Shown here: positions 19,052 through 29,399 of the stretch, piece after piece | Layout of the letters: the number at the start of each line of letters is the position of its first letter | How positions within the stretch are numbered: position 1 is the first letter of the stretch | Source: Fasciola hepatica | Taxonomy: Eukaryota > Platyhelminthes > Trematoda > Plagiorchiida > Fasciolidae | DNA: 64,000 bases | Direction: 5' to 3' | Assembly: GCA_948099385.1 (NCBI GenBank) | Contig: CANUEZ040000002.1 | Span: 2,610,001-2,674,000 of the forward strand | Position numbers and translations under genes: made by a program | The notes under the pieces: generated by a model | Seen by the model: the letters and a program-made list of their open reading frames with translations, nothing else | What the model was told of the DNA's origin: nothing | Database searches by the model: none

Positions 19052-19850
19052 CTACTCTGTTTCTAAAGTAGTCAGCATCTCGTCGTCGAGGTTCTGTTGT
19101 GAGGTCAGGGCCGTGAGCATTTTCCTAGTCGATCGTATCAGCCTTTCCCAAACGCCACCGCGATGACTGGCATAGGTTGGTTTGAAGTGCCATTCTATCC
19201 CTTTGTTGCTGTCTTGTTTTGTATTTTGGTGTGGTCCAGGCGGCTCCACCACTTCTCTAACTCCTTATGAGCTGCGACGAAGTTCGAGCCATTGTCTGAG
19301 TATACGTTCTTGGGGACGCCCCGCCTCGCGATGAACCTCTGAAAGGCCATTAGAAATGAATCGGTGGTCATATTATGCACTACTTCAAGATGGACTGCTC
19401 TGGATTGTAAATATGTTATCAGGCAGCCATACCTCTTTCGCGTGCTCTTTTGCTGTGGTACAAGTAACGCGCCAAAGCAGTCGACGCCAATTTCCACGAA
19501 CGAGCACCATCCTGGTTGAACTCTTATGGCTGGAAGGGGGCCATCTTTTGTTGGCCTGCTACCGCTCTCCTGTGACGACAAGTGATGCGGTTGCCTATGA
19601 CTCGCTTGACCGCCGCTGGTCCCTTTGTCACCCAAAATCGTCGACATATATTGCTGAATAAGTGATTCAAACCTGCGTGTCCCTCTTCTCGATGTACGTG
19701 GTGTATCAGGCATCTCGTTATGTGGTGGGCACCGGGGATTATTATGGGGTGTTTTGTTTCGTACTCTAGATTTGAATTCGTCAGCCGCCCTCCAACTCTC
19801 AGTAGTCCGCTGGTTTGCATGGGGTTTAGTCTTCGTATACTACAGTGCAA
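19052..19850 (-). pseudogene. pol: BEL-2 integrase
   Basis: The zinc region HHVHREEGHAGLNHLFSNI leads into the integrase core with CFGALLV (preceded by the first Asp), YLQSRAVHLEVVHNMTTDSF, VYSDNGSNF with the second Asp, and in the next piece (19252-19052) [18 protein letters not shown] with the catalytic Glu. The order and the RAVHLE motif are diagnostic for BEL/Pao integrases. At least two frame changes are present. Confidence 0.9.
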
Positions 19851-20396
19851 CAGCCTGCTTTCTTTGGTGTTATCATCTATCCTGGCTAGCTCGCGGGCCT
19901 CGAACGAGAAATCGTCTAGTTATAGTAGGCGTAGAACGTTGCGTTCGGCTTGGTTTAGCTCGCCCGGTAGTGTCGTTCCCGCATTTAGCGCATTCTAAGG
20001 TCGTGCGCCTTTCATATTCAATAGGAGTACTTTGTATCGTGTCCACCAGACCACGGCTCTAAGCATTTTTATCCAGTGGGGAAATTGGCACAGTTTTTCT
20101 ATTAGGCTTACGCTTTCCCTGAAGTTTGTAGCCAGTATCAGTCTTTTGGTCTCGATGTCGCCACCATCAGCCTTAGGTATTAATAACGTTGGCCACATCT
20201 ATTTAGCTGCAGTTAGGAAGTCCGGTCACATTGTCCCCATTCGCAACCTCTCTAGTGTTTTCAGGCCCCTTGAGCAGAAGACGGCTGGGTTACTGGCGGA
20301 TTGTACGTAGTGCCATTGATCGGTTTTAGTCGACTCGTGGAATATAGTGAGTCTGTTGGCTACGAAAGTGTTAAAGCCAGTGATAATGTTGTTTAT

Positions 20397-20834
20397 TTAA
20401 TGTAGTACCGCCGCTGAGTCGTCCCAAAAGTTTGGTTTCCAGTTTATCCGGTTGAAGCGTCCTCTAATCAGCGTCGCGGCTTTCACTGTCAGTACTGCTG
20501 CAGTCAGTTCCAGCCTCGGAATGGACACCGTCTTCAGTGGAGCTACTCTCGCCTTTGCGATTACTATCCGACTGTGCCGCCCACCATTTTCGTCTACCCG
20601 GCAGCCGTAAGTCACTATCCCGTGGCCTTTTTCTGATGCATCTGAAAACAAGCGCAGTTGGGCATCATTTGTGCACTTGATTCCTGTCAAACATCTTTGT
20701 ATCCAGATCTCTCCAGGTTGATCTATACTGTGCAACCAGTCGCACCATCGCTTGTAATCGTCATCCTGGAGAGGTTTGTCCCAACCCGTCCCCCTCTGGC
20801 ACAGCGATTGCAGCAAGCATTTTCCTGGTAACAA
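20397..20834 (-). pseudogene. pol: BEL-2 Pol: RNase H region
   Basis: 146-codon minus-strand frame (including stop) with LQDDDYKRWCDWLHSI, LFSDASEKGHGIVTYGCRV carrying the first RNase H Asp, and TVSIPRLELTAAVLTVK with the Glu, then FWDDSAAVL at the next Asp position. This is the standard BEL/Pao arrangement. The stretch 19851-20396 continues toward the zinc region with many breaks. Confidence 0.88.
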
Positions 20835-20869
20835 CCATGGCGAAATGAAACCCAGGGGATCGTAGAGGC

Positions 20870-22125
20870 TTAAGACTGATGATAGGGTTCCTCTCCGTAG
20901 GACTGGTCGTTTGGGCAGGTCCAGAGTGAAAATGAATTCGTCACCTCTGGATTTTCATTGAAGACCAACGTGCGCTCCGTTTGTGAAGAGGATCCCAAAA
21001 GCTCTCTCGTACACTCCATTTTCTGGAACTTCGGGATAACATTGAGCACCTCTTGGCTGTTTGAAATCCACTTAGTGAAGTTGAATCCCCCAGCCTTTAG
21101 GGTGGCCATCAGTTCAGTCATATAAAGGATAGCAGTATTTGGGTCATCAAAAGAACGCAGAAAGTGGTCCATGTAGAAGTGGCCCATTGCTCTTCCTAGC
21201 AAATTGCTGGTGCCGCCGAAACGCCTGAGGGTTTCCCGGAGGGCAAAATTAGCGCAGAAGGGGGATGGTACCGTCCCAAAGGGATGAACGGTCAGCCTGT
21301 ACTCGTCCGGTGAACGATTTGCGTCATTTTCGGGCCACCAGAGAAGACGAAAGGCGTCCCTATCTTCAACGAGCATCTTCATTCGCAGAAACACTTCACG
21401 TATGTCCGCAGAGATGGCCACTTTTCCTAGCCGAAAACGACATAAAACCTCGACTAGTGGTGTTGTCCAGTTTGGGCCTTGTAGTATATGGTCGTTGAGT
21501 GACACACCCTGACATTTCGCGGCACAATCGAAAACCACCCTGACCTTCCCAGGTTTCTTTGGGTTCACGACAGGGTGATGAGGTAGGTACCACCTCAAAT
21601 TTGCGCTGATAATCGCCGTATCCACTCTTTCTATATAACCAAGTCGATGTTATGTTGCATTGCTCGCGTGTATTCTGTCCTTAATTGTGGTTCTCGAATC
21701 AGCCCGGTTTTGAGGAAGCATAATCTTTTCAGAGCCATTTCTCGGCTGTTTGGCATAGGTTTCATGTTGGGTCTCCACGGGACAGGAACCTTGAAACGAT
21801 CTATTACATACTTAGCGTTCTCGGCTAGCATTTTCAGAGCCGACCTATCTTCCCTTGATGGGGCACCTCCATCAATGGCCAGGTCGGCAAATCCGGTGTT
21901 ATACAGCTGTTGGACTGCTTGTTCAACGTTCGCCGTTTCCACCGAAGTGCAGTTGATTTGGATTTGTTTCCCGCATCTTCCATCTGTAATGCGGGCTACC
22001 GTCGAGGGGAGCTGGCGGGTCATAAATAAATCTCTGATTGCCCTCAGGGAAGAGTTCGTGCACTTGAAACCAGGGAGTGGAGAGGGCATAACTATGCGGT
22101 GGAAGGCCGCAATTGCCAAGGCCAT
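20870..22125 (-). pseudogene. pol: BEL-2 Pol: linker and reverse transcriptase
   Basis: The linker (22125-21631) has DRSALKMLAENAKYVIDRFKVPVPW, matching the VPLPW position of BEL-1. After a frame change near 21630 the RT reads YLPHHPVVNPKKPGKVRVVF, ISADIREVFLRM with the first catalytic Asp, LTVHPFGTVPSPFCANFAL, and FYMDHFL where FYVDDLL is expected. The second Asp of that box is His. The frame ends near 20870 with a shift toward RNase H. Confidence 0.9.
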
Positions 22126-22129
22126 CGAA

Positions 22130-22966
22130 CATAGAAACCGCAGCTGGAAACCTTACAGCATTCCCGGCAGTCGACTATCCCTGAACGGTTATACAAATCT
22201 TAGAAAAGAGTCTGAGCCTTCTACTTACTTCTAAGCAAGAATTTGAGCTCAGGTCAGCTAGATGAGTTAGACAACAACCGAAGAAATTCTGTGGCTATGT
22301 GCAGTCAAAAGGCCCAACAAAGGATGCCATAGGCACACTATCCACTGAAGACCACGGTATTGCCACAGATGGCCAGGGTAGGGCAGACCCCTCAGGGAAT
22401 ATTTCGGTAGTGTGCTTAGGATAGGTTGTGGGGTACGAGTAGATCTGGCTCTGGTGTATCCCCCTCCGCAGTTAAACGAGCTAAATCTCCCAGGGGGACT
22501 CACGCCCAAGAACTTACAGGAATTGAACGGCCACAAGTCAGCAGGCCCAAATGTCATCCACCGGGTTATAATGAAAACTGTGGCGGATACCATGGCTCCA
22601 TCGGTATGCAAGCTATACAGGTGCAGGTTGGACCAGAGTAGGCCGCCTTAGGACTGGAAATTCGCAGCCGCCGTGGAGGTACATAAGAGTGAACCTAAGT
22701 CGGCTATGAATAACTGCAGGCCGGTAAGTCTAACTAGCATCCCATGTAATGTTCTGGAGAAGATAATCCGTGCCCACATTTATCAGCAATTAATCAAGCA
22801 CTCTATTCCAAACCCAGCCCAGAATGGGTTCCTAAAACATAGATCTTGTCTGACCAATCTCTTGTGCTTATGGACTGGAGTGGTTCGACGACCGGATGAA
22901 GGCAAGAGAGGAGGGATGTGTCATCCTGACTTTGGTGAGGCACTCGACTCCGCCAGTAGTGTTTCT
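22130..22966 (+). pseudogene. nLTR-A copy 2: linker and RT N-terminal half
   Basis: The linker reads FCGYVQSKGPTKDAIGTL. After a frame change, LNGHKSAGPNVIHRVIMK and NNCRPVSLTSIPCNVLEKII (the fingers) follow, then PNPAQNGFLKHRSCLTNLL and the first catalytic block in altered form (DFGEALDSAS). It breaks off at about 22966 at the position just before the helix that resumes at 24886. Confidence 0.82.
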
Positions 22967-24885
22967 TGAACATGGTCAATACACACGCGCAAGACATGAT
23001 CAACGAATGCAACACTACACTGAAGCATGGAATATTCACAAAATCTGGGAGTAGGGTTCACAAATGTTAATAATAGTACAATAAATCAGGGCTGTGCTTG
23101 AATGAGCTAAAATAGGTACGATTACCGCATTTATTAGGAACCAGTTTCGATTTCGGGAACAGGGATTTGCGGTGACTCAGCCCCGCGTGGAGTCGCTGAA
23201 AAAGCTTTATCAAAGCGTGGAACACGCAGTATACATGATAATTGTGCAAACAGTCAGTTCTGGAGAGAACAAATAAAATCTGAGGTGTACAGAGAAAAAA
23301 CACGCGGACGCTCCTGCAGGATATCCGAAGGTTCCATATCGAAAACTGGAGGGAGAGATTCACCAGCTAGCAACCGGTCATGGAGGATAATAGAACCGGC
23401 ATGGGGTCTTCAAAGAACAAGCAGTGACATCAGCGGTGAATAGATACGTTTGTCTCTACCGATGTCATCTGGGCAGACCATTAGGCCAGGGGAAAGGTGG
23501 TTCGAAATATCCAATGAAGGAGAGAGCCTGTAGAATAATTGTCAGTGAGTCAGACAAGTTCAACAAGATTTTGTTTTTTAGATAATTTCATGGTGATATG
23601 GAGGGAACGACGTTAAACCCAAAGGCGACAGAGTGACAAAATAATCTTATGGAATGTGATTTGCTGTTGGAGCAGCATGGATGGTAGTTGGACGCTCAGC
23701 TGCGGAACTCAAAGTGGTTCGTTGGAGAGACTGCCAGCTAAGGTTAGAAAATGGAGCAGATGCGTCGAGGCAAATATGATGAAATCATAAAGCGAAATGA
23801 AAAATAACGTGAAAGCTCGCATGCAGAGAACCCAGCCCGAGACTGCAATGGAAGTTACTTGTGTGGGAGAAGAGACTTTCCTATGGTTGCCATAAAAGAA
23901 CATAAGGTTATGTTGCAGCCAGCAGCTAGTGCCTTGTATTTTGTTTATTATTATTTGATCATGATTTCCACCGACGGCAGATCAAGGCTTAAGGCCTGAG
24001 CACGGGCTGGCTCACCAGACACGACTGACCGTTCATGGGGAAAATGATTAGGGTAGCAGGTGAAATTGGGTTAATGGTGGCTTGTACCCCGAGTAGTAGG
24101 ATCGTGATCACAAAGGCTGCTGTAAGGAGTTCCATATGGCAAAGGCCGGGGTAAAGAATAGTCCAATCCGACTGGGTAATTCGCTAGATCCGTACGGCAG
24201 TCCGGTGGTAGCATTTGGTGCACTGACGGCCACCCAAGTAACCAGCATGATCTGTAAGAGGTACGTGTAGGTCGTTCCTCGCAAATCGAGGGGCGCGTAG
24301 CTAATTCGACCGAATCCCAAAACCGGAACAAGGTTGATTTGCAGTTTCTACGGTACCAAATTGAAATTTACAAAGGATACAATTATATGCAAACCTCAAG
24401 AATGTGGCCAAGTAGACTCCACAGTAAAACCCGAGGGTGTGAAGCCCCGTGGCTTAAGCAAGCCAGTCAGAAACGGTTCATGACCAAATTCTAACATCTC
24501 ACATGAATAAACAAGCGTGCAAAAGTGTGGTGTATGGACCAGCCTTTCAAAATAATGTCAAATATAGCCAGATTCACAAGGCACGCAGGACATTTAGGAG
24601 GACCCTCAGTATTTGTTCTTTACGGTTGGGGATGTGGCTTTCTGGAGGATATTCCGGCTGGGAGGTGGGGTCTGTCTTTATTTGGAGAGCTTATTCGGCA
24701 AGCTTTCACCCCACGCAGTGTCAAGCCGAAGTGCTGAAGGCCTGGCTCGTACTCTCGTTTGTTCTTGTGGCACCCCATTTGCGTGGTTGGGCTGTGGCTG
24801 TAAAGCAAATTCATCAGTTACTGAAGTGGAGCAGAGCATAAATCCGACACCTTCGCAGCCGGAATTATTATTGATACTTATGTGA
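22967..24885. mobile_element. Unclassified 1.9-kb insertion in nLTR-A copy 2
   Basis: Splits the RT between the first catalytic block and the following helix. The left flank GTGTTTCT and right flank GTGATTTT may be a worn target duplication. It contains no recognisable coding region; short frames (23067-23363, 23709-23903, 24071-24331, 24503-24841 and others) match nothing I know. Bases 24266 to about 24420 resemble the first part of LTR-R (GCGTAGCTAATTC and GCAGTTTCTACGGT), so at least part of it is LTR-R-related. Confidence 0.55.
24266..24420 (+). repeat. LTR-R partial copy
   Basis: Begins TGTAGGTCG, and shares GCGCGTAGCTAATTC, CGAATCCCAAAA, GCAGTTTCTACGGT and GCAAACCTCAA with 17498-17640. 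Similarity fades after about 24420 and I find no clear right end. Confidence 0.6.
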
Positions 24886-25850
24886 TTTTTCTGCTGTGCA
24901 AGGTGGAGAAGTTCGGTGTAAGTGGACCGGTATATAGTTGGCTGGCGGTCTTTCTCTCCCACAGGAGGTTCGACGTCAAGGCAGGGGACAGGTGCTCCAA
25001 AGGTGTACCTCGGGGATTCGTCCCAAGCCCCGCGCCATTCTCGTTGGACATTAACGACCTGGCCTCCGCCCTTCAGCAGCCTGGTTACATCCCTGTGGAA
25101 GACGTGAAAGTTGTTGGATCTGAGAGTGGGCTCGACTTAGGCAGGGATGTGGGAACCGCCCTGGACTGGGCACACAAGTGGGACCTACCCCCGAACGCTG
25201 GAAGAAGCCATTTGTTTTCAAGGTCGACAAAAAGCCTAACTGTCGCTCACGACCAAGGGCTATCCATCATAGAAGCAATCAGTAGAACTGAAGACCCCGT
25301 GATCATCACCAACAGTGATTTTGAACGATCGGGCCAGTGCAACGCTGCTGCGCAAATGGCTCGTGGTGAGCTCTTAAGACTGCAATCAGCGTTGTCTTGC
25401 AGGCAGCCGGAAATATTCGTGCCTATCTAGATGGCTATAGTACGGCCCCTTTTAGAAGGTAGCTAGCCAGCTTGACCACCCTTCTAAGAAAAGACGCCGC
25501 TTGCTCAGAGGAAGTTCGGCGTCTCGCTTCGCAAATGGATGAAGGGCAGAGGGGTGAGACATACAAGCAGAGACTCCGTAAACCGAATCTCTTCTCGTTT
25601 GAATGGAGGAGAAACCGAGGGAATCTCACAGAGACGTTTAAAGAAGCGGAGGGTTTTTTTGGTCCTAGGCCAGATAGTATATTTCCAGTAGTTTTAGATT
25701 CCAAAACAAGGGAACACGCAAAGAAGCTGATAAAGTTCGAACTAGGTTGATGATTGGATCGCTCTCCCTTAGCAACAGGGTAGTGAACAGTTGGAGCTGT
25801 CTGCCTAGTGAGCTTTGAGTATGTTAACTAGACGGATGACGGGTAGCAAT
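24886..25850 (+). pseudogene. nLTR-A copy 2: RT palm, thumb and C-terminus
   Basis: KVEKFGVSGPVYSWLAVFLSHR is the helix after the first catalytic block. VPRGFVPSPAPFSLDINDLA stands at the VxQGSVLGPLLFxIYINDL position. The F/YADD box reads VEDVKVVG, so it is mutated. After a stop at 25430 the thumb continues in another frame: RLRKPNLFSFEWRRNRGNL, with RVVNSWSCLP further on. The 3' UTR probably runs to about 26000. Confidence 0.82.
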
Positions 25851-25900
25851 GTGGTCTTTCGGTAGTATGTCTTAATCGACGTTTTCTTTTATTGCATACT

Positions 25901-26400
25901 GTCTCAGTGAACTCTCACGTTGCATAATGTCTTTCGCAGTCGATGTGCGATGGGGTCTTCCTTTTCCCTTTCATTTTTAGCGGAGATTCGATGAAATACC
26001 CTCGGCAGTGGTGAGTGCGTAACTGGTGTGCATACCATCGAAAGAATTCCGGACGCTTGATCGGCCTTGGCCACTACCTAGCTCGTGCGAATTGAATTGG
26101 ACTTGTTCCAGATGTGAGTTGCCATGTGGTTGGAATTTTCGAATCGTTCTCGGTTATAAGCACTTTTGCATTGTTTGGTGAAATAACACGCGTTATTTTG
26201 CCCAAACCAGCGTATCGTAATTAGCATAACGGAGTGCGTACTTTCTGAAGGGTTTATACTCCTCAAAAACTGGTTCTACGTTTTGGTGTCTTTTTTGGTG
26301 TTTTGTTGCTGTCAGTGCAAATGATACCAGATTATATCATTTTGTGTCACTTTTTGTAGCGTGCCGTTGGTGTCGGTCTAAGAGGGTATGTTATTAGCCC
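25901..26400. other. No gene recognised (non-LTR UTR sequence likely)
   Basis: T-rich, with no frame of interest. The left part is probably the 3' UTR of nLTR-A copy 2 and the right part the 5' UTR of the ORF1 that follows. Confidence 0.4.
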
Positions 26401-26449
26401 ACTGGTGTTCGATACGGTATTTTCAAACAAACTCCACCCCCACTGCCGA

Positions 26450-27107
26450 AATGAATGGAACAGAGGTTGATCCTATCGATCAAGCAGTGAGCTTTGGGAA
26501 ATAAGAACTCACGAGCTTGGTGGAAGATGAGGGAATTCAATGCGACCTGTGTTGCCTTTGGTATCATCAAAAGTGCTCCAAGCTGGTGCAGCAAGACTTC
26601 GAGGGGCACACCAAGTACGCATCGCTCAGGTGGATATGCGCCAACGGCTTTACAATCGCAAGCGAGTGCCCGCGCATAATTCGAGGCGGACTGGTGTAAG
26701 TGGACGGGAACACAAAACTGAAACCAAGACTAGAGAGAGCGAATCCATAGCTTAGCGGAAAGGGAAAAAGGAGTGCGAGATCAGAAAACTAAAAAAGGCA
26801 ACCTTAACCAAACGTATAGAAAACAAAGGGACAGCAGGTTTCACCAATGTGGAAAAAAGCCTCCTGACGGATGTAGAACTCCCCAAGGAGCAGGTTATCT
26901 GTTTAGATCCTGGAGAGCTACGCATGAAGCCGGAAGCGGAGGTCGTGGCAGGCAGAAGCAGAAGACCAGTACCTCATAACCCCAGGAGAAACTTCGTAAA
27001 AGGCGGTGGAGTCAGGATGGACGAAAACCGCCTGCATGTGACCGAGGTTCTTAGGATCGCTGGCCTGCCCCCTACGACCCCAAAGGTCAAGGGCCATAGG
27101 ATAGGAC
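26450..27107 (+). pseudogene. Non-LTR ORF1, N-terminal part with a PHD-type zinc finger
   Basis: A plus-strand reading around 26517-26699 gives EDEGIQCDLCCLWYHQKCSKL, followed by a tryptophan-cysteine WICANGF. The CxxC, WxH and C spacing is that of a PHD finger with its first pair just upstream. PHD-type fingers occur in ORF1 of CR1-type non-LTR elements, where they may aid targeting or particle formation. After several frame changes a longer frame (26849-27112) is basic and Pro-rich (RSRRPVPHNPRRNF). It stops exactly where LTR-R copy 3 begins (27108). It may be the missing front of nLTR-C copy 2. A host PHD gene is unlikely given the surroundings. Confidence 0.6.
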
Positions 27108-29020
27108 TGTAAAGTACATGCGTGGAAATCCCCCTCAGCCGTTGTCATGCACGTATATTGTTGGGACTATGCTCTCTATCTTATTGACCCTCGAACAAGT
27201 ACAACATGCATCAATCACTACACCTCAGCATTTGTTTATATTTTTCTCACGTAGAGTGGCAAAATTTTGATTCGAACTTGGACTGCCGTGACGGTGGTAT
27301 CTGACATTGACGCTTGTTGAACTCTGGTCCTCGTTGATAGACGTTGTGGCCGTACAGTTGAGGTTTGTACATATTTATATGCGCATAACTTGTTAATCCA
27401 GCACCGTAGAAACTGCGAGTCAATCTTAATAATAATAATAATAGTTTATTTCGGATAACCCCGAAGCATGCCGCAATGCAAGATCAAACGGTACAGTTGA
27501 AAGCTGAATGAAAGTTACAGTGGGACTGTACAATTATGCGAACGCGATTGAATATAAGAGAAGGCATTCAAGTCAATTGCTGCAATACCGCCCGGTGAAT
27601 TTAAACTCAAGGTCAGGTGGTCGATCCGGCTGGAGGTAGGCGTAGTTATTCTGCCAAAATGTGGGGTGGGTGGAGAATGGTACAAAATCACACAAATCTT
27701 ACAGAAGAAAGTTTGTCCTGTCGGAGAACTAAACTAGATTGACGGATACGCGGATATCGTGAAAAACAAACATTCCTGAAGGAGACGTAATCAAGCAATG
27801 GAGCTTCACAATGTATGAGAGTAGTTGCGGTGAAAAATTAGACGATAAAAAAACTGTGGCAGAATACGTAAAGACCAAGAAAATCGGTCGAGGATAGCAA
27901 TTTTGGGGTACAGTGACCGTATATCGGTTGAGCCAGTTGTAAAACGAAACGGACAAAACACTGGACTGTGGGTGTCAAATTGATGGTGGAAGAAGTGACC
28001 GGATAAAGCATATAGACTTTGAGTAGATTGTTTTGCTTTCAGAAAAAAGGAATGTAATGCTTCAGCAAGAAACTGGTAACTGACAAAAAAAAATCGACAT
28101 GTGGTGCGTAGCTACGATAGTGGCAGAAACGTGGCTTGCCAGAAGGATGACCGGTTGAATGAGAGGTAAGTATTTACATACTGATAATTCTCAGCAAAGA
28201 CTTCACGTGGTGAAAAAAAATGTATCAAGTATCGGAAGTGTCTGAGACGATCTATCGGAATAGAGTATGAGAAAAGAAATACACAGAACAACCGATGAAT
28301 AGGTTTGCAAAGTTCGGCAGCCGGATATGGGCGGAGTGTGTGTGATAAACCAAATGGACTACACATCTGGACCGTGGTTGCCAGAGTGATGGTGAAGGAA
28401 GTGACCGGATAAAACATATGGACTTTGAGTGGATTGTTTTGCTTTCAGAAAAAAGGAATGTAGTCCATCAGCATGAACTAGGAATTATCGAGAAAACCGT
28501 TGCGTGGTGCTCAACTACAACAATAGGATGGACACAGCTGGAAAAAACGATGAAGTGATGGGCAGAAGACTATCAGTTTATGTTTGATACAAAAAATGGA
28601 CCACTTTGTGGCGACAAAACGGAACTCTGCGGCACAAGAGCTTATCAGATGTGCAAAAGTGGGACACGATACCTTGCAAGATGAGGACATTGCAGTGCAA
28701 CAGCCTTAAGTGGGCAAACAGCGGAGCTGGCAGAGAAAGCAAACATACACAGAGTCATCGATTATTGGGAATCTCAAGAGATAAATTTCGCAGTGTCATA
28801 TACTGTCTGGATATTGTGGTACGGAAGTTAGTGACAGAAATAAATGCGTTATTTCTGGAGTATATCGGTAAAAGTAGCAAAAAAGGATGGGCTTTATCTT
28901 AGAGAGTGGTTAAGTTTGCAAATAATCCAGCACCGTAGAAACTGCGAATCAATCTTGTTCTGTTTTTGGGATTCGTTTTGAATTGGCTACGCGCTGCTCA
29001 CAGTCGGAATAACCACTACA
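27108..29020 (-). repeat. Solo LTR-R copy 3, interrupted by an nLTR-D tail
   Basis: The complement of 17498-17881 over almost its whole length. The first part is 27108-27427 (starts TGTAAAG). The second part is 28957-29020 (ends ACTACA), after the 1.5-kb insert and its duplicated 33 bp. The flanks AGGAC (27103-27107) and GTACC (29021-29025) do not match each other. Confidence 0.82.
27428..28923 (-). mobile_element. nLTR-D 3'-tail insertion with 33-bp target duplication
   Basis: 1496 bp inserted in LTR-R copy 3. Bases 27395-27427 and 28924-28956 are the same 33 bases with one mismatch, a clear target duplication. In minus-strand sense the 3' end is GCATGC, then CGAAATAAAC, then (TAT)n/(TAA)n-like repeats, matching the 3' ends at 30868, 38247, 44785 and 45492. 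The body is non-coding and pyrimidine-rich in sense orientation. It is a 5'-truncated product of target-primed reverse transcription. It contains an internal direct repeat (about 27956-28090 and 28346-28500). Confidence 0.82.
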
Positions 29021-29340
29021 GTACCCAACTTGAAATCTCCAGGGGGAAGTCATTCAGAAATGCCAAGAAGAGGACAAAGACAGACCGAAGCTGGACAGGA
29101 AGTAACCCGGCAAGTCCCTGGGGTATTTTTGGGTGATACTGATTCCTTAGATATTGATAGGTCTACTAGTCCTGTCGGTGCAATTTCATGTGCCTCAGCT
29201 AGTGGTATAGAATTTAAAGGTGGTGATATCTATTGATTGAGAGTAGTTGAATTAGGAACCCAGATTACACAGGCTAGGGAAGGAGCTGAATCTGCCAGGA
29301 AAGATGAACCCCGAAACTGGAGCAGGAGGTGACTTTGGAG
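29021..29340. other. Unassigned, possibly ORF1 of a non-LTR element
   Basis: The plus-strand frame 29030-29236 (68 codons) is hydrophilic with Gln/Arg/Glu-rich sequence. I do not recognise it. Confidence 0.35.
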
Positions 29341-29399
29341 CAAAATATAAACAAATGTTGAAGTGTAGTGATTGAAGCATGTTGTACTTGATCCTGGGT
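29341..29399 (+). repeat. LTR-R fragment
   Basis: About 55 bases closely match 17743-17800 (shared ATATAAACAAATG, GTGTAGTGATTGA and GCATGTTGTACTTG). It ends abruptly where the nLTR-D tail begins. Confidence 0.75.

Larger units (their letters stand above)
18648..22125 (-). mobile_element. BEL/Pao retrotransposon remnant (BEL-2), pol only, decayed
   Basis: Minus-strand pieces in correct BEL/Pao order: protease-RT linker (22125-21631), RT (21625-20870), RNase H (20834-20397), HHCC and integrase (19850-19052) and DUF5641 (18968-18648). Frame changes separate every piece. No gag, no LTRs and no target duplication were found. Unlike BEL-1 it keeps RNase H and integrase, and the two are from clearly different lineages. 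At 22.1 kb it abuts the nLTR-A copy on the other strand. Confidence 0.9.
22130..25900 (+). mobile_element. nLTR-A copy 2, interrupted by a 1.9-kb insert
   Basis: Plus-strand non-LTR element lacking ORF1 and endonuclease. The order is linker (22130-22480), RT fingers and palm start (22480-22966), insert (about 22967-24885), RT palm (24886-25433), thumb and C-terminus (25472-25850). It shares QCNAAAQMARGELLRLQSAL with the QCTAAANMAEREPFRVRYIL stretch of copy 1. It is heavily mutated. Confidence 0.85.

Noticed and set aside
26517..26699. Host PHD-finger gene
   Set aside because: Surrounded by non-LTR sequence, no exon structure, frame breaks; an ORF1 origin fits better.
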